Under the pieces are notes generated by a model. The model was given only the letters and a program-made list of their open reading frames with translations. It did no database searches and was not told the DNA's origin. Of a stretch of 64,000 nt of DNA, positions 36,401 through 49,100 are shown one piece after another. Numbering within the stretch: position 1 is the first letter of the stretch; the number at the start of each line of letters is the position of its first letter. The stretch comes from Chloranthus sessilifolius (lineage: Eukaryota > Streptophyta > Magnoliopsida > Chloranthales > Chloranthaceae): contig CM037590.1 of NCBI GenBank assembly GCA_021018995.1, positions 37,946,287 to 38,010,286 on the forward strand, written 5' to 3'. A program made the position numbers and the translations under genes.

Positions 36401-39400
36401 CAAGACCTTGAACGATATTTGAAAATGACGATGACTATGCGATCTGATTTTCACCCCGATTAACTCCGTACCGGCGAAGTGAGATCTAGTGCTGGAAACC
36501 CGCCTACCAAACCCACACAACCCACATCTACCAATATAAGATTTGACAAAGGTAAGGGTGTAGCCGGAGAATCCTCGCAGAGTGGGTCTCATGTCAAGTG
36601 TTATAAATGTCAAGGATTGGGACACTTTGCCGCCCAATGCCCTATGAGAGACCCACAAAGGAATCTCTTCATCGATGGAGAAGGAGAAGAAAGTGAAGGA
36701 GTTTATGAGGAAGAGACCTTTGAGTCGAATGCCACACCTAGTGATGAGGAAGGTGATGACATGGGTCGTGCTCTAGTTGTGAGGTGTGCCTTTGCACAAC
36801 CTTAGTGGGATGAAAAGGAGGATTGGCGGAGGGAGAGCATCTTCCACACCTTCGCCACATGTGGGACAAAGAGTTGTAGGGTTATTATGGATAGCGGAAG
36901 CTGCACCAATGTGGTGTCAGAACATACCGTCACCCGCTTAGGGCTTACACCTGAAGCCCACCCGAGACCTTACAAAGTCGCATGGATTGACTTCTCATCC
37001 ATTCCCGTATCTCAGAGGTGTCGTGCACCCATACAGTTGGGTTCATACTCAGACCCCTTATGGTGCGATGTGGTGTCGATGGATGTAGGCCACATTATCT
37101 TAGGGAGGCCATGGCTCTATGATTTGAACGTGACCATTTTTGGTCGATCTAACATTTGCACGTTCAATTACAAGGGCAAGAAAGTTACTCTTAACCCTTT
37201 GGCTCCCAAAGCACCATTGGTCAACAAAGTTGAGAAGAAGGGAGGCCAATCCAAGGCCATCAACGTTTTGAGCCCTTCAGAGTTTGAGAGGGCATCGTTA
37301 GATGAGAGCGTCGTGCATGTCGTTGTCACTGTTAAAAGTACTTCTGAGTCAGTCTGTGAGTACCCCAAGGAGGTAGAGCCCATCCTGAATGAATTTGCGA
37401 ATGTCTTCCCCGAAGACTTACCTAATGAGCTCCCTCCCATGCGTGACATTCAACACGTAATCGACTTGGTTCCCGGATCTACATTACCCAACCTGCCCCA
37501 CTACAGGTTGAATCCGGTTGAGCACGCCGAGTTGACTCGACAAGTCAGTGAGCTCCTTCAAAAGGGGTTCATACAAGAGAGTCTGAGCCCGTGTGCTGTA
37601 CCAGCATTACTCACGCCTAAGAAAGATGGTACATGGCGCATGTGTGTGGATAGTTGGGCAATTAATAAAATCACTGTTAAATATCGGTTTCCCATACCGC
37701 GACTTGATGACATGCTTGACATGATGGTTGGAGTCACTATCTTTCCCAAGATAAACCTTAGAAGTGGCTACCATCAGGTGCGAATTCGCCCTGGCGATGA
37801 ATGGAAAACCGCCTTCAAAACCAAAGACGGTGTCCGATCTCTATGATATTGGAAACATTACCTGAGACCGCAGGAATTTGTATTGTTTTCTGACCACGAA
37901 GCCTTACGTTTCCTTGCTTCCTAGAAAAAGTTGAACCCGAGGCACGTGAAGTGGGTCGAGTTCCTTCAAGGGTTCACATTCGTACTGAAGCATAAGGCTG
38001 GTGCCGAGAACAAGGCAGCTGATGCGCTTAGTCGTCGAGTGGCGACTTTGCAGGCTATGAGCACCGAGGTCATCGGATTTGAGCAGTTGAAAGAAGATTA
38101 TCTTGATTGCCCCGATTTCGGGGCAAAATATACTGCTTTCCTTGAAAATTTTAACAACATTAACTCCGATTATGCCCTGCTGGATGGGTATTTGTTCAAA
38201 GGAAATCGTTTGTGTATCCCTCGTACTTCATTGCGTGACTTCCTCATCTAGGAGTTACATACCGGAGGGATTACAGGACATTTTGGGCGCGATAAAACCA
38301 GTGCGCTCGTTGAGGATAGGTTTTATTAGCCTAGCCTTGTGAGAGATGTCTCTAGGGTCGTAAAACAATGTCATACATGCCAAGTTGCGAAGTATATCAA
38401 GCAGAATACTGGCTTGTACACCCTTTTACCCGTGCCACATACCCCGTGGCAAGACATCTCCATGGATTTCGTGCTGGGACTTCCAAAGACTCAACGGAAG
38501 CACCATTCCATTTTTGTGGTAGTGGACCGCTTTTCAAAGATGGTCCACTTCCTACCTTGGTCTAAAACCTCCGATGTGACTCACAGCCAAATTATTTTTC
38601 GAGGAGGTTGTGTGTCTACATGGGTTACCCCAGACGATTGTGTCGGATCGGAATGTGAAGTTTACCAGTTATTTCTGGAAAATTTTATGGCACATGATGG
38701 GTACCATGCTCCAATTTTCTTTGGCCTATCATCCTCAAACAGATGGCCAAACAGAGTCCACCAATGGAGCTTAAGTAATCTTCCCCGTTGTCTTGTTGGT
38801 GATCACCCAAGGACTTAGGATTCTACTTTGCCTTTAACCGAGTTTGCATACAACAATTCAGTCAATAGGTCCCTAGGTATGAGTCCTTTTGAGGTCGTTC
38901 TTGGTCATAGGCCTAGAACACCTATCGATCTAATCCCCATGTCTGCATCCCATCGAGTTTTTGAGTCAGCCGATTCATTTACACATCATATATATGAATT
39001 GCATGCCCAAATTAGAAAAAGAATTAATGCAAGCAATGAACAATACAAAATATCTGTGGATGCGCATAGGCGCTTCAAAGAATTCTAGGTTGGAGATTAC
39101 GTAATGGTTCGGGTTAGGCCTGAGCGGTTCCCATTGGGAGCCGTAAAGAAACTTCAAGCCCGCGACGCTGGACCTTTTAGAATTGTGGCAAAGAGCGGGC
39201 CTAATACATATGTTCTCGAGCTTCCACCGGATATAGGGGTCAGCTCTATATTCAATGTGGAGGACCTGGTTCCTTCTATAGCCCCAGCCCCACCCCCTCA
39301 CAACCCCTTCCAAGCAGCCCCGAGTCTAAATGCCAGCCCCACCCTGCAACCCCTTCCCTTCCCTTCCTCACGTAAGCAGCGCAGAGATGAGATCGAAGGG

Positions 39401-42400
39401 ATATTAGATGATTTGGCGATATCCACCCATGGGGGTGGAATTCAAAAGTACTTGGTCAAGTGGTTGGGAAAGCCGGACTCCGAGAACTCATGGTTAGTTG
39501 AAGACAAGGTGCGACGCCTGGACCCCGACATGCTCGAGCGCAATTACAACGCCGCTTCATCGGTGATGAAGCCTTTTCGGCCCGGGAGAATTGATGGGGA
39601 CGCCGACATTGGATATGGACCTTTTCGCGTGTACCGACGGCGGAAGAAGCGGAACGGAAATCAGAATTAGGCGAAAAATGAAATTCTGGAGGATTAGGAG
39701 GAGCACAACAATTCGATCGATCGAAATTTTCGTTCGATCGAAGTCTAATTTCGATCGATCGAACTTTACAAGGAAAATACTTGTTCTGGAGTATATAATT
39801 CGATCGGTCGAATTCCAGCGGCGATCGAATTATATACTCGATCAATCGAATTTACATTCGATCGATCGAGTTTCAACTTCGATTGATCGAATTCCAACTT
39901 CGATTGATCGAATTCCAGCAGCGAAGTATTTATATATGTTTTTCGATCGATCGAGTTTCACTTTCGATCGAATTTAAATTTCGATCGATCGAATGAAATC
40001 GCGCAGTTTATGTTTTTTATGTTTTTTTTTTAAATTTCGAAACCGACTTGTGGGGGCATACTTGTCTCTTTTAGTATTTGTTTTAGGGTTTTATTTTCGT
40101 TTGAGAGGACTCCTATATAAGGTCCTTAAGATAAACAATGTAATTAGTTATTGATTTTTAAATGAATGAGCTTTTGCTTTTGGAACTTAAGATGAGTTTC
40201 TCCGAAGAGTGAATCTTCTTCCCGAGAAGGGTTTGGTGTGAAGCCAAGGGTGCGAAGCCCGCAAAATCTATTTTCTATCTATCTATTTCTTATCTTCTTT
40301 GCTTGTGTTGATCCCACAACCCTAACTTAGCCATCATCCTTTTGAAATCCTAAACCCTAGCTTTTCCCTAAGCCATTGAATCAATCCGATTCAACAACCG
40401 TAGCCTTCATCAGACTATTAAACCCAGCCATATCAAAATAACCCAAAAACCAAAGATTCCATCATTGTACTGTGAGCGCCCTAATCTGGAAATCTAGAGT
40501 TCTATCTCTAGAATCGATCCACGCTGCAACCTAGCGGATCTAACGCCCGGACTGAACCTTGCTCGAATCATACGCGATCCTTCAATGGAATACTATGAAA
40601 GCCTAAGGTATTCGCTATATTTTAGAGTTTGTTTAATTTAATTCGATTCAATTTCGGCAATCAATTAATCATTGCATTTACGTAGTTTAGGGTATTGTCC
40701 CGCGTCAATACATGGTTCCTACCCCCTGAACATGCGGAAGGAACCATTAGCTAAGTGAACCTGTGCAAATGCCGATGGAGGAGAATATAAGGTGAAGTCT
40801 TGGGAGTCGTTGGCATGGTTTAAAATACTGGTTTTCCGGTATGTATCGTCCAGTTTCACAACTGGTACGTATCGTCTGATACGTACTGGTTCCGGACGAT
40901 ACATTACCAATATATATGTAATGCACCGCTATGATACATTCAAAGTATCGTATCGGTGACCTCCGAAACGGATACGTAACGTCCGGTACGTACCGGTTTT
41001 GGACGTGATTTTGAACCATGGTCACTGGTCATATGATCAGTAGCACCAGAATCGATTACCCAACAAAGGTTGTGTGATGCAATAGTAGCACAGAAGTATC
41101 AGAAGGCAGATAAATTGCGGTAATGAAAGCAGATGAGCCACTCTGGTAATCGTCCTTACACTTATGAAAACCATCATAGTGGTCATAGTCATGTCCACTC
41201 ATACAACAGTAGTGACTTGTACCAATGTGCCCATCAAGATAATGACGGCCATCCATAATAAAGATAGGGACAAGATAGCCCCAAATAGATGAATAGGGAC
41301 ACAAACAGCTAAGCAGAGGGATTCCACTAATTAAAATTGATGATTCATTTATAGATCAATCGAACAAACCAAGCTGGTTTAATACCTTATATAACAAATT
41401 TAACATATGTATCAATGCAGACCACTGAGAAAAAAAAAACAACATTCGTATTCCAACCATATTTCTAGCAAGAACAAACCGCAAGAACAACATCAAATGA
41501 CAACATTAGCTGCAGTACAAGCAGCTCTGTAGAAGCCATAAATTTCACAATAGTGCTTTAGTAGGGCCAATCGGGGATAAAAAATAATGAACAGCTTGAA
41601 TCAGATTACTGGTTAAGAGAACATCTGCACTAAATCTGATGAAAAATACCTTCGATTCAACCTACCAAAGTGGATCAAGCACGGCCAAAAGTAGATCATG
41701 GGAACAGCCATTGGAAACATGTCAAAATGGAAAAAATCGAGATCTCAAACTCCTCCAAAAAACAAGATATCTCATTTAGGAAGCCGGGCCGAAATGAGAT
41801 CACTGTCAATGGATTGTCGCTGAAAAAATGACCCAAATGCATGCCAACTATCTCACTTTATAGCCTCACACATATCAAGAGCCCAGAAAAACAAACACTG
41901 GTTGAGATTTCTGAACCTCAACCATGTATTCAAAAGCCCATTGAATCTACTTCATAGACAAAAACCAGATGCTACCATATAACTCAGCATGAAATTCTAT
42001 TTCAAGAATGAAGACATACCTTTATTGACGGGGACGCCGACATCGTAGACATCGGATATGGACCTTTTCGCGTGTACCGACGTCGGAAGAAGCGGAATTG
42101 AAATCAGAGTTATAGAATTCTAGAGTGATATTTCGACCGGTTGAATCATATATTCGATCGATCGAATATTTTGATGGATCAAAATGTGAATTCGACCGAT
42201 CGAATGTCGACGGCGATTTTTGATAGAATTATGAAATTTCGATCGATCGAAATTTCAAATCAATCCATCGAAATCGCGCCGGGTTGTTTAGTTAATTTAG
42301 GAGTTTAATTTTGAACTTCTGTTTTGAGGGTTTATTTGTCTTTTATTTATTAATTGTTTTAGGGTTTTCTTTTATTGAAAGGACTCCTATATAAGGTCCT

Positions 42401-43096
42401 TAAGTGAACAATGTAATTAGTTGATGATTAATGAAAAGAGATTTTGCTTGTGTGCTTGAGATGAGCCTATACGGAGAGTGATTCTTCTTCCTGAGAAGGG
42501 TTTGGTGCGAAGCCAAGGGTGTGAAGCCTGCAAATCTATCTTCTATCTACCTATCTATCTCTTATTATCTTTGCTTGTGTGATCCTACCACCTTAATTCA
42601 GCCATCATCCCTTTTGAAATCCTAAACCCTAATTGTCCCTGAATCCTTGAATCGATCCGATTCAACAACCGTAGATCCCAACTAAGTTATTAAACCTTCC
42701 GCACCAAATACTCAGAGGAAACCAGTGATCCCATCATTGAGTCGTGAGCGCCCTAATCTGAGAAAACCGAGAGTTCTATCTCTAGGATCGATCTACGCTG
42801 CAACCTAACGGATCTAGCACCTGGACTGAACCCTACCTGAAGCATACGTGATTCTCCCATGGAATACTACGAAAACCTGAGGTATTCGTTATATTTTGTG
42901 AATTTTATTGTTTAATTTAATTCTAATCATATCATTCATGTAGTTTAGGGAACCGTCCTGCATCATTTATCTTCTCAATCCAAGTTCGAAGTTTGACCAA
43001 TAACTAATATCAGCGCTGATTATGTAACACTGGCAGGTCAGGATAGCCTGGCTCTGATACCAAATTAACTATTTAGGTCTAAGGTTTTAAGGTTTA

Positions 43097-43145
<49 letters not shown>

Positions 43146-46100
43146 ATTTTCTTGATATCATGATTTAAGGCATGAGACTAAACTGAAATCTAGATGGTTA
43201 TTTGAAGAGAATTTTCATCTTCAGGTTTTGGGAGGGCCTTGGAACCCACCCCCCATTCTTCTCTTCCCTTTTTTATAAGCATTCTTTAGGGTGCTAACTG
43301 GCTGCTATTGTTAGCAACAACAAGCCCCAGCTGGCACCTGTAGCTTACTGCACGAAATAAAAAGGAAATGGGACTATTGTTCTCTTCCCAGTTCGTTTAC
43401 CAATGTTTCTTTTGGTCCTTTTTAGTAATGTGGCACTGTAGGACATAAATAAGGGTTTTTTTTGCTCTGGACCTTCATGATTTGAAAGCATGAGACTAAA
43501 CTGAACTCTAGATGACCATTTGAGTTGATAATCATAAACACTAGTTAATGATAAAAAAAAAAATCAAAGTTTTGATGCTCCTGAACATTGTGATAAGTCT
43601 TTGAAGATAATTTTCATTTTCGAGTTTTGGGGGGGTTGGTTTTGAAGACCTTCAAGACCCTTGGAACCCACCCCCCATTCTTCTCTTCCCTTTTTTATAA
43701 GCATTCTTTAGGGTGCTAACTGGCTGCTATTGTGAGCAACAGCAAGCCCCAGCTGGCACCTGTAGCTTACTGCACGAAATAAAAGGGGAAATGGACTATT
43801 GTTCTCTTCCCAGTTCGTTTACCAATGTTTCTTTTGGTCCTTTTTAGTAATGTCGAACTGTAGGACATAAATAAGGGTTTTTTATACACTACGACAGAAG
43901 GGAAAATCACTTGCGAACACCATATCTAGGTGCACAAAGAAGTGACTCAAAGGCTCAAACTATATCACTGGGAGACAACTGTCCGCCATAATGTTAAGTT
44001 TTGATGCTCCACAACACTGTGACAAGTGCCTTGGGAGTTTTATTGACTTTGGGAATTTTGGGGGAGGATTCCTGGGCCTCCGAGGCCCAAGGCCCTCCTC
44101 CCTAAAACACATTGAAGAAGAGAGAAGTAGACAAGGGGAGAAAGAGAGGCGCATGGCTAGATCTTACTAGCGTCCATAGTTTCATTAATAGAGAATTTCT
44201 GTAAATAGAAACACCATACATAATCGTTAAAGATGAATATGATATAGCTTTTCTAATATAATTCTAATCTAATTTACCTAATCCTAACCTACCAGGTAAT
44301 CCAAACTTTCTGAAAACCTAGGATACAACATCATGTGATCCGATCTTCTCAAACTACGTGAGATATACTCTTAACACGCTCTAGCAATCACATGTCTCTT
44401 TGATAAAGGAACATGCGGTTAGGTACCCAAAACAAAGTCTTTGGCCTTCATGTAGTTGTTGATATTCAGCTGAAACTGCCCGATCGTGCTTGATGGTGGT
44501 CACTGCTTATCTGTGAAGTTCATCATCATCTCAGTTCGCTCATGGAGTTTGTCGAAGCCGGAGCCACCCTAGATCAGGTATGTTGTGATCTCAAAAGGCA
44601 ATCGAAGTTGGATGGTGTGGCGCAATTCTCGTTAGAAAGTTCTTTAATGAAAATGATGAGATCGCAAGGCTTTATAGATGAGAATGAGGGATATAGATGG
44701 GTTGAGAGGAAATTGGTTAGAAGGAAATCATGATTTTTTTTTCTCATGTACTAACTAAAAAATATGGTCAAGCCCACATTGTATCACCGTAGATGATTTG
44801 TCTAATTAACGGACTTAGCAAATACGAGCATCAAGCTATCACTATCCTTTAAAGTTCCGTGACATAGCAGACTACTCGCTCATATCTTTCTCATATGAAG
44901 CAAAATTCCTTTAGTCAATTCATAAAAAAGAACAAAATGTTTTACTGAGAAAATTTACATGGGTGAGAGATGAGACTTTCGAATATGGATTGAAGTCCAT
45001 TGTCCATGACATAACAAAACATATTGAAGTTTATTGTCACTTTATTAGAAAGGAAGTTATGACTGGCCAGATTTGTACTCCGTTTGTTAAATCCTCTATG
45101 CAGCTTACGGATTTCCTTACGAAGCCTTTGGCAAGTTGACGTGGGACAACGACCCTAAAATGCGGAATATGATTTTTATGCAGATTTTATTGAAATTAAT
45201 GAAATTAAATCAAGTTTAATCGCAAAATTATCTTTGATACCTTTAGGGTTTTACAAAATTTTTGATGGGTAGATCACACGCGATCCAGATAGGGTCCAGT
45301 CTGATGCGCAAGTACTTTTCGAGTCGAGGTGAGATCGGCCTAGAGATAGAACTCTAGCTTTTTCCAGGCTTAGGTTCTCGTCTTCGGTCCGATGTAGATT
45401 CACGGATTCCCAGTTGGGTTGTGAAAGGGATTTGCGGTTTGCAATAGGCTTATGGTTTTCGGATCGGTTTATGGTTTAGAACGGGTGTTGGCTATGCTTG
45501 AATTAGGGTTTCAAAAGGGTTTAGGGTTTTGGGAAAGCAAGGAAACAATTAGGCTAAGGTTTTAGAAAGCAATCACAGATCGAGAATAGCAAATAGAATA
45601 GAGAAGATAACAATGGCTTTGGGAATCACTCCCTTGGCCTCACACCAAACCCATCTCAGGCAAAGATTACTCAAGCATAAAAGCATTCAAATAATCAATC
45701 AACTAACCAAAAGGTGTTTACAAGCCTTTATATATAGGCCACCAATAATTAAGTTCGAAATAAAAGAGTCCTAATACTAATAAAACACAAAAAAAGGAAG
45801 TTTCGCATAAAATCCCGTCTGAAGTCGCGCCGTAGCTCGCTCGAGTGAGGATTATCATCGCTCGCGCGACCTTAAGTGACCGCTTGCGCGACTTTAAAGT
45901 TGTCTCTGTAGCTTGCGCACAAGGATTATCATCTCTCGTGCAACTTCAAGGGCTCGCTCGCGCGAGGGCTCTCTGTGGCATTGTTCTCCTGGCTGTTTGT
46001 GTTCGTTTCTCCTCTGAGGCTACGGTACTCGAGTTTCCTCTACACTTCTTCCAACGACGATAAAAACGATGTGGTCCAAATCCGATGTCCATGTATGTGG

Positions 46101-49100
46101 CGTCCCTGTCAATTCCCCCGGGCCAAATAGGCTTCATCACCAATGAAACGCGCTCGTGGTAGATGTCAATCAAATAAGGGTTCAATCGGTGGACCTCATT
46201 CTCGTGGATCCAAGTGTTTTCGGACTCCGGTTTGTCGACCCATTTAACCAAGTACTTCTGGAATCCCCCGTCATGTGTAGAGACGGCATGATCATTGATT
46301 ATATCCTCTATTTCATCTGTTTTCTGTCTGCTGGGGGAAGGGACTGGTAAAGGTTGCAAGGTTGGGTTGGGACTGGGACTAGAAGGTGGCTAGAGTGAAT
46401 TTTTAAGAGGTGGGGTGAAACCCAAATAAGGAACCAAGTCCTCCACATTGAACGTTGAACTAACCCCCATACCTGGAGGAAGCTCGAGCACGTATGCATT
46501 AGGACCACTCTTAGCCAAAATTCTAAAAGGACTAGCGCCTCGAGATTGGAGCTTCTTTGCAGATACCGATGGGAACCGCTCAGGCCTAATCCGGATCATC
46601 ACATAATCACCCACATGAAATTCTTTAGAACGCCTGTGAGCATCTACAGATAATTTATATTGATTGTTGCTTGAATTAATTTTCTGTTTAATTTCGGCAT
46701 GCAAGCTATGAATATGTTGTGCAAATGCATTGGCAGACTCTGACACTCTATGGGATGCAGACATGGGGATCAAGTCTAATGGGGTCTTAGGCCTATGACC
46801 ATGTACTACCTCAAAAGGACTCATGCCTATGGACCTATTGACAGAATTATTATACGCAAGCTCAGCTGTGGGTAAGATGGTATCCCATGTCCTAACATGA
46901 TCACCGACAAGACTACGAAGGAGATTCTCAAGGCTTCTATTGGTGCTTTCGGTTTGGCCATCCGTTTGAGGGTGGTAAGCTGTAGAGAATTGGAGCAATG
47001 TGCCCATCATGTGCCAAAGGGGCTTCCAAAAATAACTAGTGAATTTAACATCCCTATCAGACACAATGGTTTTGGGCAACCCATGAAGACGCATTACCTA
47101 TGCGAAAAATAGTTTAGCAATATGAGACGCATCGGAGGTTTTGGAATAAGGAATGAAGTGGGCCATTTTGGAAAATCGGTTCACTACGACATAGATGGAG
47201 TCGTGCTTCGTAGGGGTCTTAGGAAGTCCAAGCACGAAATCAATAGAGAGGTTTTGCCACGGTGTGTGTGGCACGGGTAACGGGGTGTACAAGCCGGTAT
47301 TTTGTTTGGTCTGTTTTGACACTTGGCAAGTACAACAATGCCTGTTTTGACACTTCGCAAGTACGACAATGCTTAACGATCCGGGCGACATCTCACATTA
47401 GGCTAGACCAAAAGAACCTATCCTTTATGAGCGCAACAATTTTATTACGCCTGAAATGTCCTGCCATCCCTCCAACATGTAACTCCCAAATGAGAAAGTC
47501 ACGCAATGAAGTGCGAGGGATGCAAAGGCGATTGCCTTTGAACAAGTACCCATCCTGGATAGTGTACACGGAGTGTGTGCCGGTCGGGTTACTAAGGAGA
47601 GTAATGTACTCAACCTTAAAATCTGGGCACTTGGGGTACTCATCCTTTAACTTTTCGAACTCGACGACCTCGGTGTTATTGTGCGCAAAGTCACCACTGG
47701 CCAACTAAGTGCATCAGCGGCCCTATTTTCAGCACCGGCCTTATGTTTTAACACGAATGTGAATCCTTGAAGGTACTCAACTCACTTCGCGTGCCTTGGG
47801 TTCAACTTCTTCTGTGAAGCAAGAAAGCGTAAGGATTCATGGTCAGAAAATAGCACAAATTCCTGCGGTCTAAGGTAATGTTTCCAATACCAGAGAGATT
47901 GGACGACCGCATAGAACTCCTTGTCATAGGTGGAGTACTTTCGTTTCGCCTCGTGAAGTTTTTTACTAAAATAGGCCACGGGGTGACCCTCTTGGCTAAG
48001 CACTCCTCCTATACCTACATCCGGTGCGTCGCATGCAACTTTAAAGAATTTAGAATTTAGAAAAGTCTGGCAATCGCATGACGAGTGCACTACTCATTCG
48101 TTGTTTGATCTCAATAAAGGCATTCGTCGCCGCTTTGCCCCATTTAAAGTCCCCCTTTTTCATTTAATCTGTAATTGGGGCCATAATGGTGCTAAAGCTT
48201 CTGATGAAGCGACGATAAAAAGTAGCTAAACCATGGAAGCTACGAATATCGTGTATGTTCTTAGGCTCGGGCCACTCCACAATGACTCACCTTTTCGGGG
48301 TCCGCGACCATTCCATCGGTTGAGATAATGAATCCTAAGAAGACAACGGAATGTTACATGAAGGTGCACTTCTTGAGATTTGCAAACAACTTCTCGCCCT
48401 TGAGGGTTTCACAAACCAGCCTAAGGTGGTTCAAGTGTTGATCCTTGTCATGACTATAGATCAATATGTCATCGAAATAAACAAGGAATTTGCCTAGAAA
48501 TGGCCTCAACTCTTGGGTCATGAGTCGCATGAAGTACTCGGGGCATTAGAAAGCCCGAATGGTATTACCATCCACTCATAAAGACCAATTTTAGTCTTAA
48601 AGGCGGTTTTCCACTCATCACCGAGGCGGGTGCGGACTTGATGGTAGCCACTCTTAAGGTCTATCTTTGAAAAGATAGTGGCACCAACCATCATGTTAAG
48701 CATATCATCGAGCCTTGGTATGGGAAACCGATATTTAACCGTAATCTTATTGATTGTACGGCTATCCACACACATGCATCACGTACCATCTTTCTTAGGA
48801 GTGAGTAGGGCAGGTACGACACACGGGCTCATGCTCTCTTGGATGAACCCCTTCTGAAAGAGCTCATTGACTTGTCGAGTCAATTCAGTGTGCTCAACCA
48901 GATTCAACCTGTAGTGGGGTAGGCTCGATAAGGTAGATCAGGGAACCAAGTCTATTGCGTGTTGGATATTACACAGGGGAGGGAGTTCTTTTAGTAAGTC
49001 ATTAGGGAAGACATCCGTGAACTCTTTTAAAATCGGCTCCCTCCTTGGGACACGCATTCTCTGATTCGGGTGCACGCTCAACAGTGACAACTATGTACAC

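Larger units (their letters stand above)
31340..43070 (-). mobile_element. Copia-type element, reverse, heavily interrupted
   Basis: Parts recognised on the - strand, right to left: primer-binding site ggctctgataccaa (43050-43063), gag-side sequence (41030-42020), protease motif [14 protein letters not shown] (near 41050), a [16 protein letters not shown] segment (near 34250), reverse transcriptase (33243-33494, [16 protein letters not shown] and YRDDIVI), and a 3' LTR start TGTTAATAAAGC (31848) after a polypurine tract. It is interrupted by a chromovirus (34341-40707), a MITE (40814-41020) and a solo LTR (42026-42965). It is broken in many places and old, since it predates all three insertions. 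Confidence 0.75.

Noticed and set aside
39712-40010. CRISPR-like or satellite array of GATCGATCGAA words
   Set aside because: The words are unevenly spaced, vary, and sit in an LTR at the same place in each copy. There are no regular repeats and spacers.
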